Notes: a model not told the origin generated them from the sequence alone. DNA of 64,000 nt from Sipunculus nudus (GCA_026874595.1 CM049309.1:20744033-20808032); one strand, 5' to 3'; shown: positions 19,777 through 33,070, counted from the stretch's first letter. Program-made: numbers and translations.

Positions 19777-19884
19777 AAAGAGAGAGAGAGGCAACAGTTA
19801 TGCATGGAGTAATAATGTTTTGATAATTAGCTTTAACATCGTTTGAAGACGGAACATACACATTTGACAACAATCTGATGCGTC

Positions 19885-20003
19885 TGATTGAGGTCCGATA
19901 TAGTGGTCCGAGATGGTACGGAATGTGGCCCGAGATCGTTGACCGGTAGGTCCGAGATTGTACTAAGTGGTCCGACTTCGTGTGGGCCGAGATGTAAAAG
20001 GTC
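19885..20003. repeat. GGTCCGAGAT short-period degenerate repeat
   Basis: Seven occurrences of GGTCCGAGAT or close variants lie in about 120 bp at roughly 15-22-bp spacing, separated by variable AT/GT spacers. The decamer is kept while the spacers drift. The 60-codon minus-strand ORF here is a by-product. Confidence 0.75.
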
Positions 20004-20029
20004 CGAGATCACCATAAAGCACTAGTATG

Positions 20030-20440
20030 AGATAGGGGTGTCCAAGAACTATGGACATGCACAATTTCAGCCCAATTCATTGAAATAATCACTACAACCC
20101 AAGATCTATGGACATGCAAAATTTCAGCCTAATTCATTGAAATAATCACTAAGAAGAACAGATGGCAAACACATGGATGGATGCCATTTGAAAATGATTG
20201 TAGATAGCACCACCAGAGTATGAGATGGAGAGATCCAAGATCTACGGACATGCATTTACATATACATTTAACCACACTGATTTATGGACTGTTACCACTA
20301 AGACACCAAGACTGCACAAAAAGAACTGCAGGTGGCGCCACCAGTCTTTGTCATGCACAAGTTCACATGTGAGCGAAAAACTTTGCTGGCATTTGGAAAT
20401 ATCGGTTGGAGGGTGTTAGAGGAGTTCTTCGGAAACAAAA
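20030..20440 (+). mobile_element. Degraded core-repeat element related to families A/B
   Basis: It contains two units with 'atggacatgcaaaatttcagcc' and 'attcattgaaataatcact', the GGTGGCGCCACC palindrome (20331-20342), and a tail resembling the family B 3' tail ('gttcacatgtgagc', 'gaggagttcttcgg'). The ends are not clear. The two overlapping ORFs here are not supported as genes. Confidence 0.5.
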
Positions 20441-21160
20441 GCAGCAGTGGCAGTAGAACCCACAAGACAACATATTATCTGCAATACAAAAAGACTAATA
20501 TGGTGGATACAATAAGACTAATATGTATTACTGTCTACACAGCATGTGATCGGTTAATACTGAACCAACTTTTTCTGCTCCAGTGACCTTGTAGGATATG
20601 CCTATTGTTACTTCATCCAGTGTGTGCAGTGCACTGCTCTGCTGGCCTGGTGTGCCTGGACCAGCTGTTATCTGTGAAGTGACCAGTAGTTCTGATTACA
20701 TGGGCACTTCACTGGATAGAACAAGCAACAACCATGAGATAGCAAACAACATTCCATAGACATCTGGTGTTTGATGACTAGAATAAGTCAAATTATATAG
20801 CACATGAATCCCCCAGTCATGCCCCAAGTTGTTGAACTTGCTAGTGCTAGAGAATAGGTGGTGGCAGCAAGCATTAAAGCTTTGAAACCTTTTCGAAAAA
20901 TACTGTCCTTTTCCTACAAGCAGTGTAAGTAATTTTGGGATAATCGTAGAAAATAAGGTCTAAGACTAAAACAAAACATTTTATGTTTACATTTAGGCAC
21001 ATTTAATGTTTGGAATGAGAAAAGAATAAACCATGCCAATTCCCAATGACATGATGAAATTCATACATATGTTTGTCTTGATTCCAGTATTTTGCATAGT
21101 ATTCCACACGTGTCATCAATATTTTACCAATTTATTACATTGCATAAATAGTTTGCATAA
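20441..21160. other. Unique sequence, no gene seen
   Basis: Ordinary AT-rich DNA without recognisable repeats or coding frames. Confidence 0.5.
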
Positions 21161-22340
21161 ACTAGAATACAGATAGTCGACAAGCGACTACGTGTATCCG
21201 CCTAAATCAGAGTGGAAAGGGTGAAGTGAGGCACAGATTGAGTGGCAAAGGGAAATAGAGTGAAGTGTTGCATATTAGCATGGATGTCTGCAGCCAAATT
21301 GTAGGATGTGCCACCTACCACAAAATCCAGAAAGCCGTCCAAGTTGTATACATATGCAAAATTTAAGGCAGATACGTTAAACCACTATATGTATATGAGT
21401 GATTTTAGCCTGTGGCAGACAAACAGACGGATGCTGTGCAAAAATGGTTGCAGGTGGCGCCACCAGTTTTGCGTATGATAAAGCTCTATGTGAGAACTAT
21501 ACACATGCAAAATTATGGCCCAATCAATCATATGGTTCCCGAGATATGAGCTTGGATGTCTGCTGCATAAACTAGAATGTAGGTGGCGCCACCTGTCATA
21601 AAATCAAGAGAGCTGTCTGGGATGTATAAACCTGCAAAATTTTAGGCAGATATGTCAAACCACTGCCGAGATATAAGTGATTTTATCCCATGGCAGACAA
21701 ACAGACGGGAGCTGTGCAAAAATGGCTGCAGGTGGCGCCACCGCTTTTGCGTATGATAAAGAGCTATGTGAGATCTATACACATGCAAAATTTTGGCCCA
21801 ATCGGTCAAACGGTTCCCGAGATATGAGCTTGGATGTCTGCAGCGTAAACATGAATGTAAGTGGCGCCACCTGTCATAAAATCAGAACAGCTATCAAGAA
21901 TGTATACGCATGCCGAATTTCAGGTGAATTAGTCAAACCACTGCAGAGATAGGAGTGATTTTAACCCAAGGCAGACGAACAGATGGACACTGTGCAAACA
22001 TGGTTGCAGGTGGCGCCACCATTTTTTGTGTATGTTATGAAGCTCTCTAAGGGCTTCATTTGTCATAAAAAAAATTTCTTGATCGGTCAAACGGTTCCCG
22101 AGATATGTGGGTTTATGTGTGGAAACAGACATACAAACAGACACAGAGCAAGGAAAGGTCAGAGGTCAAAACAAAATCGGGGCGCAGCAGTTCACATGTA
22201 AAGCGAACATAATCCCGGGTTTCGTAAAATTCCACCCAGTGGTTACGGAGGAGTTCTCCGGACACCTACGTGGCGGCGGCAGCTGCAGCTGTGAGCTGAA
22301 AACATAGTATCCGCAAAACTCTGTTTTGGCGGATACAATT
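21161..22340 (+). mobile_element. Family B element, complete (1.2 kb)
   Basis: It starts ACTAGAATAC, followed by a GTAGTCG/CGACTAC-type inverted pair and GTATCCGCC. It ends with a hairpin of GTATCCGC and GCGGATAC around 'aaaactctgttttg'. The 5' GTATCCGCC is repeated inverted in the 3' hairpin. Between them lie dimeric tandem units with GGTGGCGCCACC at 21453, 21582, 21731 and 22009 and a variant near 21861, then a unique tail ('gaggagttctccggacacc'). It has no coding capacity. Confidence 0.8.
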
Positions 22341-22929
22341 AAAGTTCTGATATACTATAAATGACTCTGGCATGGAAACAGAATTTTATTTTTAGCTTCT
22401 TGGGATAAATACAACTACATGACAAAAAGATACAGGTTTTATCAATATGCATGAGGGAACAAAAATCCTAATGGTTAAGATCATATTAAAGATAATACGT
22501 CTCAAATAATAGCCCCATTTACACTAGGAAATTGTGGCGCAAGCTGGACCAGTCCAAATAAATGTGAAGCGGGCTACATTTTATCTTGCATTTATCCTGG
22601 ACCAAGTGACCATTTAGAACATGCTACCCTGTCAAGTTAGGCTGCATAGCAACTACCTGTCCTACAAGCTGCATTGCGTTTACACGAATAGCGCCCTCCA
22701 CTACTGTTTACACATGTATGTAGCTGGTCATTTGGTAGCGCGCTCAAGACCAAAAATCCTCGAAATCTGGCGTGTTTTTGGGACTTGGCACACGCTAAAA
22801 TATGTAGAGCACTCCAGAAAAAGATGTGTAAATTGGGCTAATGTATACAAAATCACTGACTGTACTCTATTGGCAATATGTGTTTTTATGCACTTGAAGT
22901 CAGCCATATATGATTTTAAGCAAGTCTGA
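22341..22929. other. Unique sequence, no confident gene
   Basis: A 102-codon ORF (22621-22929, plus) lies here. It has no recognisable domain and no repeat relationship, and begins in locally less AT-rich DNA. I do not call it a gene. Confidence 0.4.
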
Positions 22930-23505
22930 AATTCAAGTCCTCATAGGCATCAAACATCCCTGTGAATTTGAAAAAGATCATGGGTATTCTGTTTGTGAAA
23001 ATGTTTGAAATAAAAAATCTCCTTTTGTGGTCTGGTCTGCCATATTGGATTTTTGGTGGGTGTCTAATTTAACAGGGATGGAACCCTCATAGGCCCAATG
23101 ATCCCTGTGAATATGAGAAAGATCTGGCATGTTCTTGTTGATATATCTTGCATGAAAGAAAATCACTATTGTGCTCTGGCAGCCATATTGGAATTCTGAC
23201 AGGTCTGGAATTTAATAGGTCTAGAGCCGTTATAGGTACCAATCATCGTTGTGAATATGAGAAAGATCAAGCATGTTGTTGTTGAGAAATCAAGTGCGAA
23301 AGGACATCACTGATTGTGGTCTCATGGCCATATTGGAATTCCGACAAGGATGTAATTCAATAGATCTTGAGCCTTCGTAGGTACCACTCATCGCTGGAAG
23401 GGCTGAAGGACAGAAATACAGAAGAATGGAGGTACAAAAGGACAGTCAGATGGACTGACAGGGTGATCACTATAGGGCACCGCTTTCCAAGCGACCTCTA
23501 ATTAC
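22930..23505 (+). repeat. Family F: about 135-bp tandem units with GACAGG tail
   Basis: Four diverged units share 'gtgaatatgagaaagatc', 'catgtt..tgttga' and 'gccatattggaattc'. They are followed by a GGACAGTCAGATGGAC run and the end-like phrase 'cactatagggcaccgc'. The layout (tandem core, GAC-rich run, terminus) resembles families A-D, but the sequence differs and it lacks GGTGGCGCCACC. Confidence 0.6.
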
Positions 23506-24159
23506 CGACTACAGCATGGAAGTAGAACAATTTATAAATATTTTTGGGTCTACCTTTACTTTATTTGCCTTTATGCAGAGCTTTGCTTTACAAACATTCC
23601 CCCTTAGCCATGTAAAATTTACTTGAAATTTTAAGTTTAAGGCTTATCAATTATATTTTCACATAGTTCAGATCTAGCTTGTCAATCTTAATTTTTCACA
23701 AGAGTTGATAGATATACAAAGGCTTTTAATGCAAGAATGTCCATAAAAATAGTTTGCATTCTTGCATGCTCCAAAACTATTGAAAAGATTTTGATAAACA
23801 TGATGCAGATATGTTTATCTGTCAACGGTCCACCTGATTTTTAATTTGATGCCATTTGACAAGTCAAGGACAACTGAAAGGCGAAACAAATGTTCAACGT
23901 TTCACAATACACTGATGACATAGCTATCATGGACACTATTTCTATCATTTGCTATTGACAAACTGTGATCAAAGCTCAGCTTGACCATAAAAGTAGCTGG
24001 TCCAGCACTCAAAGAAACAAACTTAATCAAAATAAATCACAAACAATTTTGTTTAGTAAAGCCTAACACCAATATAATTCTAACCGTTAAAACTGTTAGG
24101 TGGTCCAGGATTAAAAGATTCTGACCCTGTCCGATTTATTTTTGATGTGATTTTATTGC
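23506..24159. other. Unique sequence, no gene seen
   Basis: AT-rich sequence without shared repeats or convincing frames. Confidence 0.5.
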
Positions 24160-24335
24160 AAATGAGGCCTACAGGCCTAATGCAAACCTGTGCAAAGTTT
24201 AGGAGTACGAATGGAGGTCTATTTTTAATTTTAAATATTGATCCTCTTTTGTCCTGCATATCTACCTTAGTCATCTTGATTTCAGCAAAATGGACATTTC
24301 AGACCTGCAAGTTTCGGACTAGGACATATAAAAAC
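24160..24335 (+). repeat. Family E repeat, copy 1
   Basis: It begins 'aggcctacaggcctaatgc' and runs through 'ttgatcctcttttgtcctgc' to 'tcggactaggacat'. A second copy is at 58044-58212. Each copy is followed, directly or within 100 bases, by other repeat-family sequence. Confidence 0.65.
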
Positions 24336-24419
24336 AAGGATGTATCAGTCAAGATATTTCGGATATGTTCTTTTTGCCAGGGAGGGTTATTGGGACAGAT
24401 GAACGGACAATATGGCAGC

Positions 24420-24645
24420 ATGGTTTTGGAGAAGAACATTTATTAATGCTTTTTTAGCTTCTTCCCTATAAATCTAAGAAAATGCAGTAAGCCAAGAAAT
24501 AAGCAAAATCTGATAATTTTTTAGATGAAAATTTTTTTGCAATAAATTTAGTGATGCTAGCTCCTGCCCCTTTTGAGATAGCTATGACAGACAACGGAAG
24601 ACTTTAGAAGCCACACCATTGCATAAGCTTACAGATTGGCTAAAA
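24420..24645 (+). mobile_element. Family C element, 3' fragment
   Basis: It carries 'ttttggagaagaacatttatta', 'agcttcttccctataaatctaagaaaatgcag', 'gatgctagctcctgcc' and the terminus 'cttacagattggctaaaaa'. Only the last unit of the family is present. Confidence 0.65.
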
Positions 24646-25526
24646 ATGCAAACCAAGTTTTTTCAAACAGTTGAAAGATATAGATCCAATAGTTCTAAAC
24701 TTGGAATTCTGCATCTAGACGATGTGTCTAGACAACAGACGGAGCCAGGTCAGTTGCCATGGTGATGTCTGGTCCCCACCTGGTTGTACTGAGTGACCTG
24801 TTGACATGGCTGCTGAAACTCAGCATGTTGTCAAATCTGTTTTCAAACACAGAAAGCCTTTTTCAATTTGCTACACTGCTTTTTTTAAGCTGCATTTATC
24901 CAATCTATTCTTATAAAACTGGCAGAACCCTACAATAGGATAATTCTTGTAAAGTTTAAACCAATCAGCTTAACAGTTTAATCATAAAAGTGTGTAAGCT
25001 AGAAGAGTCTAAAATTACATTTTGGCTTGTAAAAACCAGATCAATATAGGTGGCGCCACCAATACCTCAATTTCAAATATGACATATGTGACAAACATTG
25101 GCATAAAATTTGGTGATGATAGCTATAGCCGTTTCTGAGATTTTAATTTTAGTGTGCTTTTTTGGACAGATGATTAAGTTTAACCTCCTGTAGCTCAACC
25201 AAAAATCTCTAAACTGGAACCATTAGAACAAACTTGGGAAAGATTGTTCCAGGGATTATTTCTGTTAAATATTGGACAATTTGGCTGGATAGAAGAAGAT
25301 TTTTAAAGCTGTTTTAGCTTTTTCCCTATAAAATCTCAGAAAATGCAGTTAGAAAAAAAATAAACAGAATCCGTTAGAGTTTTTAAGATGACTGTTTATT
25401 TGCAAAAAAATTTTGTGATGCTAGCTCCTGCCTTTTTTTAGATAGCTATGGTTAATGTACAGATGACACACGAAGCACACCTCACGACGCACCATCATCG
25501 TGTAAGCTTACAGGTTTGCTAAAAAG
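24646..25526 (+). mobile_element. Family C element, second type
   Basis: It starts 'tgcaaaccaagttttttcaaac' and ends 'aagcttacaggtttgctaaaaa'; a matching copy is at 59657-60459. GGTGGCGCCACC occurs at 25049-25060 followed by 'aatacctcaatttcaaatatg'. A GACACACGAAGCACAC run stands in for the GACG microsatellite near the end. It is non-coding. Confidence 0.7.
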
Positions 25527-25841
25527 CCACTTCGCTTCCTGAAGCAAGAGCATATCAGTCAACAAATGTGGAATCAGATTAATGCCCTAAAGGCTGTGTG
25601 CTTTCAGGGGGACATAACTAGAGACTGCTACATATCTATATAAACCATATAAGCATATATATATATATATCAATCCAAAAGTTTGCTTAGTTACAGATTA
25701 AACACACTTATATAAACTAGAACTTCAACAAAAGGTGAAAACTGGGCACTAAGAGCAGTCTTAAGGTCTAATAATTGTAAAAAAAAAGTAATATTGAAAT
25801 TTTTATGAAAGACCGTGACCTTTACACTTGTTTATTATATA

Positions 25842-26009
25842 CAATAAAACCTCGAAGGGACCCTCAGAAAACTTTGACACATCCAAGGTTCAACACAAGC
25901 GGGTTTTATTTGGTTATAATTTTACTAGTTGTCTGGAATATTGAGTCTGTAACTTCAAGATAAGCGGGGTATTTGACCTAAGCAAGTTCGACACAATGAG
26001 GTTTCACTG
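25842..26009. mobile_element. Tc1/mariner-type MITE (Tigger-like ends), 168 bp
   Basis: The left end CAATAAAACCTC and right end GAGGTTTCACTG are imperfect inverted repeats that lie between TA dinucleotides (25840-25841 and 26010-26011), as expected for mariner/pogo targets. Inner arms also pair loosely (AAGTTCGACACAATGAGG on the right). There is no ORF. Confidence 0.65.
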
Positions 26010-26011
26010 TA

Positions 26012-28649
26012 TTTATCTTCTCACAAAAACATGTAATTGACATTATGGTGAATCAATTGGAAAAAATACACCACTGCCCTGACCAGGCAGTGTTTTTGTG
26101 TGAAACCAAAAGAATAATTCCAGTTTAATATACAATGTTTTACTGGTATCAGAAGATATTTTTGGCCTTATGACCTCCACAGCCCTATTTCTGTAAACTT
26201 GTGCCTTTACTTTTCCCTCCCGATTGTTGTTTCTGAAGCGTGCATGTCATCAAGTCTGACCAATCAATGCAAGCATCCAACTCGCGGGCATGCGACTTAA
26301 TTGTAACAGGATAGCGTTAACACATCTGATTTTCACTTTGTTGTTTCTACTTGAAGAATCATCATCAGCTAATTTACTTCTACTGCCCCACCTTCTGCCC
26401 TAAATTTTAAATTTTTCTTATTTTGGAATCTGGACGGTCCAAAGTATGTTCCGTATTTTGTCCCCACCAACGGTCTACAGATAAATTATTTCCAGACTGT
26501 AACACTCTGTTTGTATAAGTTAATACTAGTCTGTATATGTTACAATATCTCCTGAATAGTATAACTTAATGTAAGGATATTTTTTTCATGAATATGACTA
26601 CCAAGGGCAGGATTTTTGTATGGGCTGACAAGTATTCATAACATTATTTGTGCTGTTAGATATGGATTTTGTTTATGTAGGTGTTAGCATTACATCCAAC
26701 CATTCAGTATGTGACTGGTGGGTGGGCAGTTGTATCTGTAGTGTATTTGGGTCAAACTAATCACCCAATCAGACCCCATCGGACCCAATCAGACCCCAAT
26801 CAGGCCTTGTTATATACAGATAACCCTATATGAATCACATTTTCTCTTCAGATAACTGCAAAAAAAGGTCCATTTTTATGTTTCAATATGTCACAAAGTA
26901 AAAAAAATATAATCTGTAACAGTAACTTATATTTTTTTGTGATAAGGTAGCCCCTAATATTTCTAATTAAGTGAAATTGGACAATAATATTAATTCTAAG
27001 CCAATTACATACATGGACAAATACCCACCAAAAAGAGACTGAAAAATTGAACCAATGAGATCCATCAGACCTTTGAATATAAAGATATTCCTTTATAAAA
27101 TATTTTTACAGAAGAAACATGTATTTAGATGTAACACCATCACTGTAACTTTGGACACCAACTAGGGTACAATCACATACATACCCATATTTTGTTCTGA
27201 CACCTGAACCAGCAGTTGAACACTGGCAGGAGTGAAAATGAACAATTAAATGAAGTGTGAAGGTCATTCAACAAAAGATTTAACCCAAATTTAGCAGCAA
27301 CATGTGATCATTCTTTTTTTTGGGGGGGGGGGGGGGAGGGGGTGGTTTTTTTTTTACAACAGTGGAAAAATGAAAGCACATTCACAACAGCAATGTCAAA
27401 TTTGATACCAGCGGAGAGCCAATGTACCTCTTATGTCAAAGAAACCCTGTTAAAATTCCCCCCGTTTATTACAATGGAAATTCAATAAAAATTAATTAAT
27501 GCCCATTGGCCAAACATGTTCATTATTTAACAAGACTTGACTGTATTCAATTGCTAATTGGTTAAATATTTACTGGTGGTGCAAGGAGCATCATTGATTA
27601 ATAGGCTTGCAGTGGCCGCTTGCCAGTCAATTGGGGATGTGCTTATCTATATTACCAGCATCTGATAATTGAACTTTATTACTGCAACCCCCCCCCCCCC
27701 CCCCCCCCCACCCCATCGGGTCCACTGCCCCTGAAAAATGCAGATCGTAGAATTTTTTTGGGTCCGGGGTCACTGGCCAAATTTATGTCAGTGCCACCCA
27801 ATATGGGTACAGATCTTGGTATCAAGTAAATGCCATGAACTATAAAATTACCACTTGTTACTTCAGTAATTTTTACCTTGTACCTGTCTGTCCCATATGT
27901 TACAAATGGACTTTTATTTATTGTGGAAGAAGGAAAAAAATGCAGAGGGTGGTACAGCAACATCAGACTGCACTATGCATACTGCACCAAAATTTTCCAT
28001 CACATTGCCTGCACAGAAATTTTGCAAACTGAACCACATGGGAGTTTTAGCAATGAAAATGTTCAAAGCGATCCAGAAAGGATGAGCATGTGTTGCTGCT
28101 GGTTATTTAGTTTCTAAAATGCACATGTGTGATTGTGTATGGGGGATGCAAGCTGTTAATTGGATGAGGGTGTATGGTAGTTCAAATGTATGCTCTTAAT
28201 CATTGCTAATCACTTCATATATGACAAATGTCCGGACAGGGTGGCCCATGATCTAATTACCAATGACCAGCCCCTCGGGCAGCATGCTCAGCCTACTTCT
28301 GTATGACAGTTCTTGTGTTGTCATTTCGCGTTAAAATTTTGTCTTTTTCATAGTGACAAACTATGTTGAACCATTCACTAAAACATCAGAACAAACACCA
28401 CATACAACTACACAGACTATTAAAGTCTACGTGCTATACAGAACAATCCCTCAATATTTCCACAGAAGAAAACACTAACCCATTACAAATCTAATCAAAT
28501 GAACACAAGCATGAAACAAAGAAATTTGTCTCTCTTCTGGACATGCAGTAATCAGATATTACCAAATTCTATGTACAAGGAGACTAACATCATATCCACT
28601 ATGACAGCACACTTTTTAAGTGAGCCTGACTTGGTGTAGCATATATTAA
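26012..28649. other. Mostly unique sequence with homopolymer runs
   Basis: No coding gene is recognised. It includes a short CAATCAGACCCC direct repeat (about 26765-26815), a 15-G run (27322-27336) and a 22-C run (27688-27709). The overlapping small ORFs at 27.6-28.1 kb share no codon signature and have no recognisable domain. Confidence 0.5.
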
Positions 28650-29080
28650 CAAGTGACCCATGAGTCATGACCCTCAGCTGATTGACTAGTTGGTATTGGC
28701 TATAGTGTAATACCAGACAAATTTATGTATTTGGTACATGTTGTCCTAAGGGCACTGTACAGAAGCCTGTAATTTATCCAAATGAGGCCATGCAAAGAAT
28801 CATGGCAATCAGTGCATTAGTTATTCAGATACTGGAGCTTTTGTATCAAATTTTTAATTATTCTGGGGGTACTTACAAGCCCCATAGCTCAAAGGATATG
28901 GGTAACAGAGACCTAATTTCAAGTTTCCAAGGAGATTTTCAGAGACCTAATTTCAGGTTTCCAAGGAGATTTTTATTGAACTCTCCTGATGTTCAGTAAG
29001 AAGTATCTAGGTTCAGTGGTTACCATTTGTGCCCTGTTTTCAGATGACCACTTAATTTGTAGGTCTCAAAATAGAGAAAA
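28650..29080 (+). mobile_element. Outer family A element, left part
   Basis: It starts with a variant terminus, CAAGTGACCCATGAGTCATG then CTCAGCTG, continues into the core ('atcatggcaatcagtgcattag', 'attattctgggggtac') and breaks at 'aatagagaaaa' where a second family A terminus begins. The core resumes at 33071. Confidence 0.75.
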
Positions 29081-32000
29081 CAAGGGACCCATGTGTCACT
29101 GTGCTTAGCTGAAGTTGACCTTGAAGGTAAAACATCTAAAATAATATCATTTGGAGATAAAGCCTAGGAGGAAAAGGTAATATAGGCCAAGGCTGATTGA
29201 CATGATTGGTTTATACTGATAAGTAAGAAATTGTTTCAAATAATATTTTGTGACCAAACCATGCATTTCCTAATGTTAAAATTGAAATATATTGGCAGTT
29301 TGTGACCATAAGATGAATATTAATACCATGATCATTGGTTGGCTTTCTGATAAACTGTTGACAGTTCAGTAGTTTACACGTTTGTAAAATTGGACATATA
29401 TATATGTAATTAAATATATTTTTTTTCTATTTTATAAATTGTATACAAATGTATAACTAATATCCCCAGTCCACAGATGGAAGGACTTGGTTGTGGTGGT
29501 CCGGGGGGGGGGGGGGGGGGGTGGAATGATGGGAATAAAGTTTAACATATGCAATATTACTCAACTGAATATATAAGTTGCTTTATAATTTCATACTTTA
29601 ATAGCTTTAATCCATACACATACAGCATATGAAAGTTATTTCAATAGTGCTAATAGGAAAAATTTCATAAATAATATATATTTAAGGATAACAGTGAGAT
29701 GATGGAGAGACAGAGCTGATCACTCTATGTTCCATTCTCCTGAGGAAAGAATATGTTTCAATCAGATATATATTTTTTCTAATCCAATTATTCTTTTCCC
29801 AATATACTTTACACATTTCAATTAAAACTAAGTCCCAGTGCTCAGGTGCTAAGGAATCAATGGCAGCGGGGAGGGGAGGGGAGGGGGGGGGATGGTTGGA
29901 TTAACAACACTTCAGCATATACATACAGGGCAAAAAAAGCTTGATCTCAAATTCTGCTGTGGCAGGAAAATTATGGACAAATGTTTAAAATAGATCCTCT
30001 TTTTAATATCAAATCATTTTTTTATTTTAAGTTTATATTTACATACATTTTCTATAGATCTATATAAAAGTTTTATTCATAATTCTTAATTGCATCATCA
30101 AAAATCTCAATCAGATAACACCACATCATGAATACAAATGTATATTTATTTTTTGCAACAAAAACATATCTTTTAAATTTGCAAAACAATAAATATATAT
30201 AAAAAAATAATACTTGATTCAGATTTAACAATTTTAAATTGGGCCTTTATTTATCCATAATTTGCTTCATATTTTATTAATTAATGCATACTGATGGGTT
30301 AATTATATCTTAATTTGTTAAAATCATTTAAAAGAAAATTGATTTCTTTAAAAATGCTACATAAACACAACATGGCATCTTCTGGATTACACCTTGAATT
30401 ACTTTTTCAAGAAAGGTTTTGTATATTGGAGTGGAAACAGCATTACAATTCAGGGAGACAGTGAAAACAATAACAACTAGAATACAGGTCAACTACGCGT
30501 ATCGGCCAAAATCAGAGTGGAACGGGTGAAGTGAGGCATGGATTGAGTGGCAAGGGGAAATATAGTGTTGCATATTAGCATGGATGTCTGCAGCCGAAAT
30601 GTGTATGTCGGTTGCACCACCTACCACAAATCCAGAAAGCTGTCCAAGTTGTATACATATGCACAATATTAGGCAAAAGGTCAAACCACTACATGTATAT
30701 GAGTGATTTCATCCAACAGCAGACAAACAGAAGGTTGTGCAAAAATAGTGGCAGGTGGCGCCAACAATTTTTTGGGATTGATTACGAGCTATGTGAGATC
30801 TATACACACGCAAAATTTCAGGTAGATTTGTCCAACCAGTCCTGAGATAAAAGCCTGAATGTCTGCAGTGTTAACATAAATGTAGGTGGCGCAACCTGCA
30901 AAAAAAACCCGAGAAAGCAATCCAAGATGTATAAACATGCAAAATTTTTAGGCAGATAAGTCAAACCACTACAGAGATATGAGTGATTTTAGCACACGGC
31001 AGACAGACAGACAGACGCTGTGCAAAAATGGTTGCAGGTGGCCCCTCCAGTTTTGTGTATGATATAGAGCTAAGTGAGATCTATACACATGCAAAATTTC
31101 GGCCCAATCAGTCAAACGGTTCCTGAGATATGAGCTTGGATGTCTGCAGCGTAAACTAGAATGTAGGTGGGGCCACCTGTCATAAAATCAAGAAAGCTGT
31201 CCAGGATGTATGTACCTGCAAAATTTTAGGCAGTTATGTCAAACCACTACAAGATATGAGTGATTTTAGCCAATGGCAGACAAACAGACGGACGCTGTGC
31301 AAAAATGGTTGCACGTGGCCCCTCCAGTTTTGTGTATGATAAAGAGCTATGTGAGATCTATACACATGCAAGATTTTTGCCCAAACGGTCAAATGGTTCC
31401 CGAGATATGAGCTTGGATGTCTGCAGCATAAAATAGAATGTAGGTGGTGCCACCTGTCATAAAATCAAGGAAGCTGTCCAGAATGTATAAAACTGCAAAA
31501 TTTTAGGCAGATATGTCAAACCACTGCCGAGATATGAGTGATATTATCCCAAGGCAGAAAAACAGACGGAAGGTGTGCTAAAATGGTTGCAGGTGGCACC
31601 ACCAGTTTTGCGTATGAAAAAGAGCTATGTGAGATCTACACACATGCAAAATTTTGGCCCAACCAGTCAAACGGTTCCTGAGATATGAGCTTGGATGTCT
31701 GCAGCGTGAACGGAATGTACGTGGTGCCATCTGTCATAAAATCAAGAAAGCTATCCAGGATGTATACGCATGCTGAATTTCAGGTGAATTATAGTCAAAC
31801 CACTGCAGAGGTATGAGTGATTTTAACCCAAGGCAGATGAACAGATGGACACTGTGCAAACATTGTTGCAGGTGGCGCCACCATTTTTTGTGTATGTTAT
31901 AAAGATATCCAAGGGCTACATTTGTACAATTTTTTTTTCCTGATCGGTCAGACAGTTCCCGAGATATGTGGGTTTATGTATGGAAACAGACACACAAATG

Positions 32001-33070
32001 GATGCTGGGCAGAGAGGAAAGGTCAGAGGTCAAAACAAAATTGTAGCGCAGCAGTTCACGTTACCTGAACATAATCCTGGGTTTTGTAAAATTCTGCCCA
32101 GCAAGTACGGAGGAGTTTTCTGGACTCCTACGTGGCAGCTGTTGGCTGAAAACATAGTATCCGCAAAACTCTGTTTTGGCGGATACAATTACTGCATGAC
32201 ACTTTGTTGGTTTGGTTTGCTTGGGGGGGGTGGGGATGTGTGCAGTATGGGGTGGTGACATGAGAATAACTGACACCTGTCACAGCAGGGGATCTCCCCC
32301 AGTGACTGTAACAAATTAGGAACGTTGGCATAGCTGACTGCCAACCAGTTGCCAACCTGCATGTTGACAAAGCAAGTGACTGAAACAGAGCCTCAAGAAA
32401 AAAATTCAATAACTAGCCTAATTTTCAAGCTTTTATTTTCAAATTTCAGATTTAAACAGATTAAATACTTATGTTTACATGCTGTGAAAATTAAATCAAC
32501 AGTACTCAGGAGAAAAAATGTGCCATGGTCAAAGTTGGGCAAAATCTAAGGTACTGATTTTATTTTTATGCTAAAAACTTACAAAATTCAGATCTAATTT
32601 TTGGTATACTATTGAATCTTAATTAAAGAAAGTTATATACTTGGGGGGAAAAAGTCTCTAGTTTCAAAGTTTTTCATGTCAAGTGAGTAAATAATGGATT
32701 GTTCAGGCCCATAAAGAAAATAGGACTTAATAGACATAACTTCTGGCATGTATATAGAAAATATATAGGTGAATACTTCTGGAAAATATTAAGAAAAACA
32801 TATAAGTGGTTTTGATATTAGGCAGTCCTGAAGTGTGATAATAGGTTTTTAATTGAAATTTGAGGTTTTTCCTTAATATCTCAAAGGAACAGTCATATTG
32901 ACACAAATTTAGTATGGTGAGAGATTTTTGGGACATCTAATGGTATGCCAAATTTCGGATTCGTTGGTCTAAAGGTTTCAAAACATGCCAGTCTAATGGA
33001 CTGATAGACAGACGGTCGACGGCGATGGACCACAACTATAGTTCAGATGACTTACAGTCAGCTGAGCTAA
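29081..33070 (+). mobile_element. Inner family A element nested in 28650-33460
   Basis: The 5' end CAAGGGACCCATGTGTCAC at 29081 and 3' end GTCAGCTGAGCTAA at about 33070 interrupt the outer core exactly in an A-rich target. The body tracks the 51699-53580 copy. At 30476 it is itself interrupted by a family B element. It carries a 19-G run at 29503-29521 and a GACAGACGGTCGACGG microsatellite before the end. Confidence 0.8.
30476..32190 (+). mobile_element. Family B element nested in family A
   Basis: It starts ACTAGAATAC and ends GGCGGATACAATT. The flanks 'gaaaacaataaca' and 'attactgcatgaca' join in the unoccupied site at about 52.66 kb, so the insertion is clear, though the last few bases are ambiguous (shared ACAA/ATT). 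It contains about five dimeric units, but most palindromes have decayed (variants at 30753, 30882, 31038, 31167, 31590; a perfect one at 31871). This suggests an older copy than 53941-55935. Confidence 0.82.

Noticed and set aside
22621-22929. 102-codon ORF as a host gene
   Set aside because: No domain, start context or splice signals that I could support.
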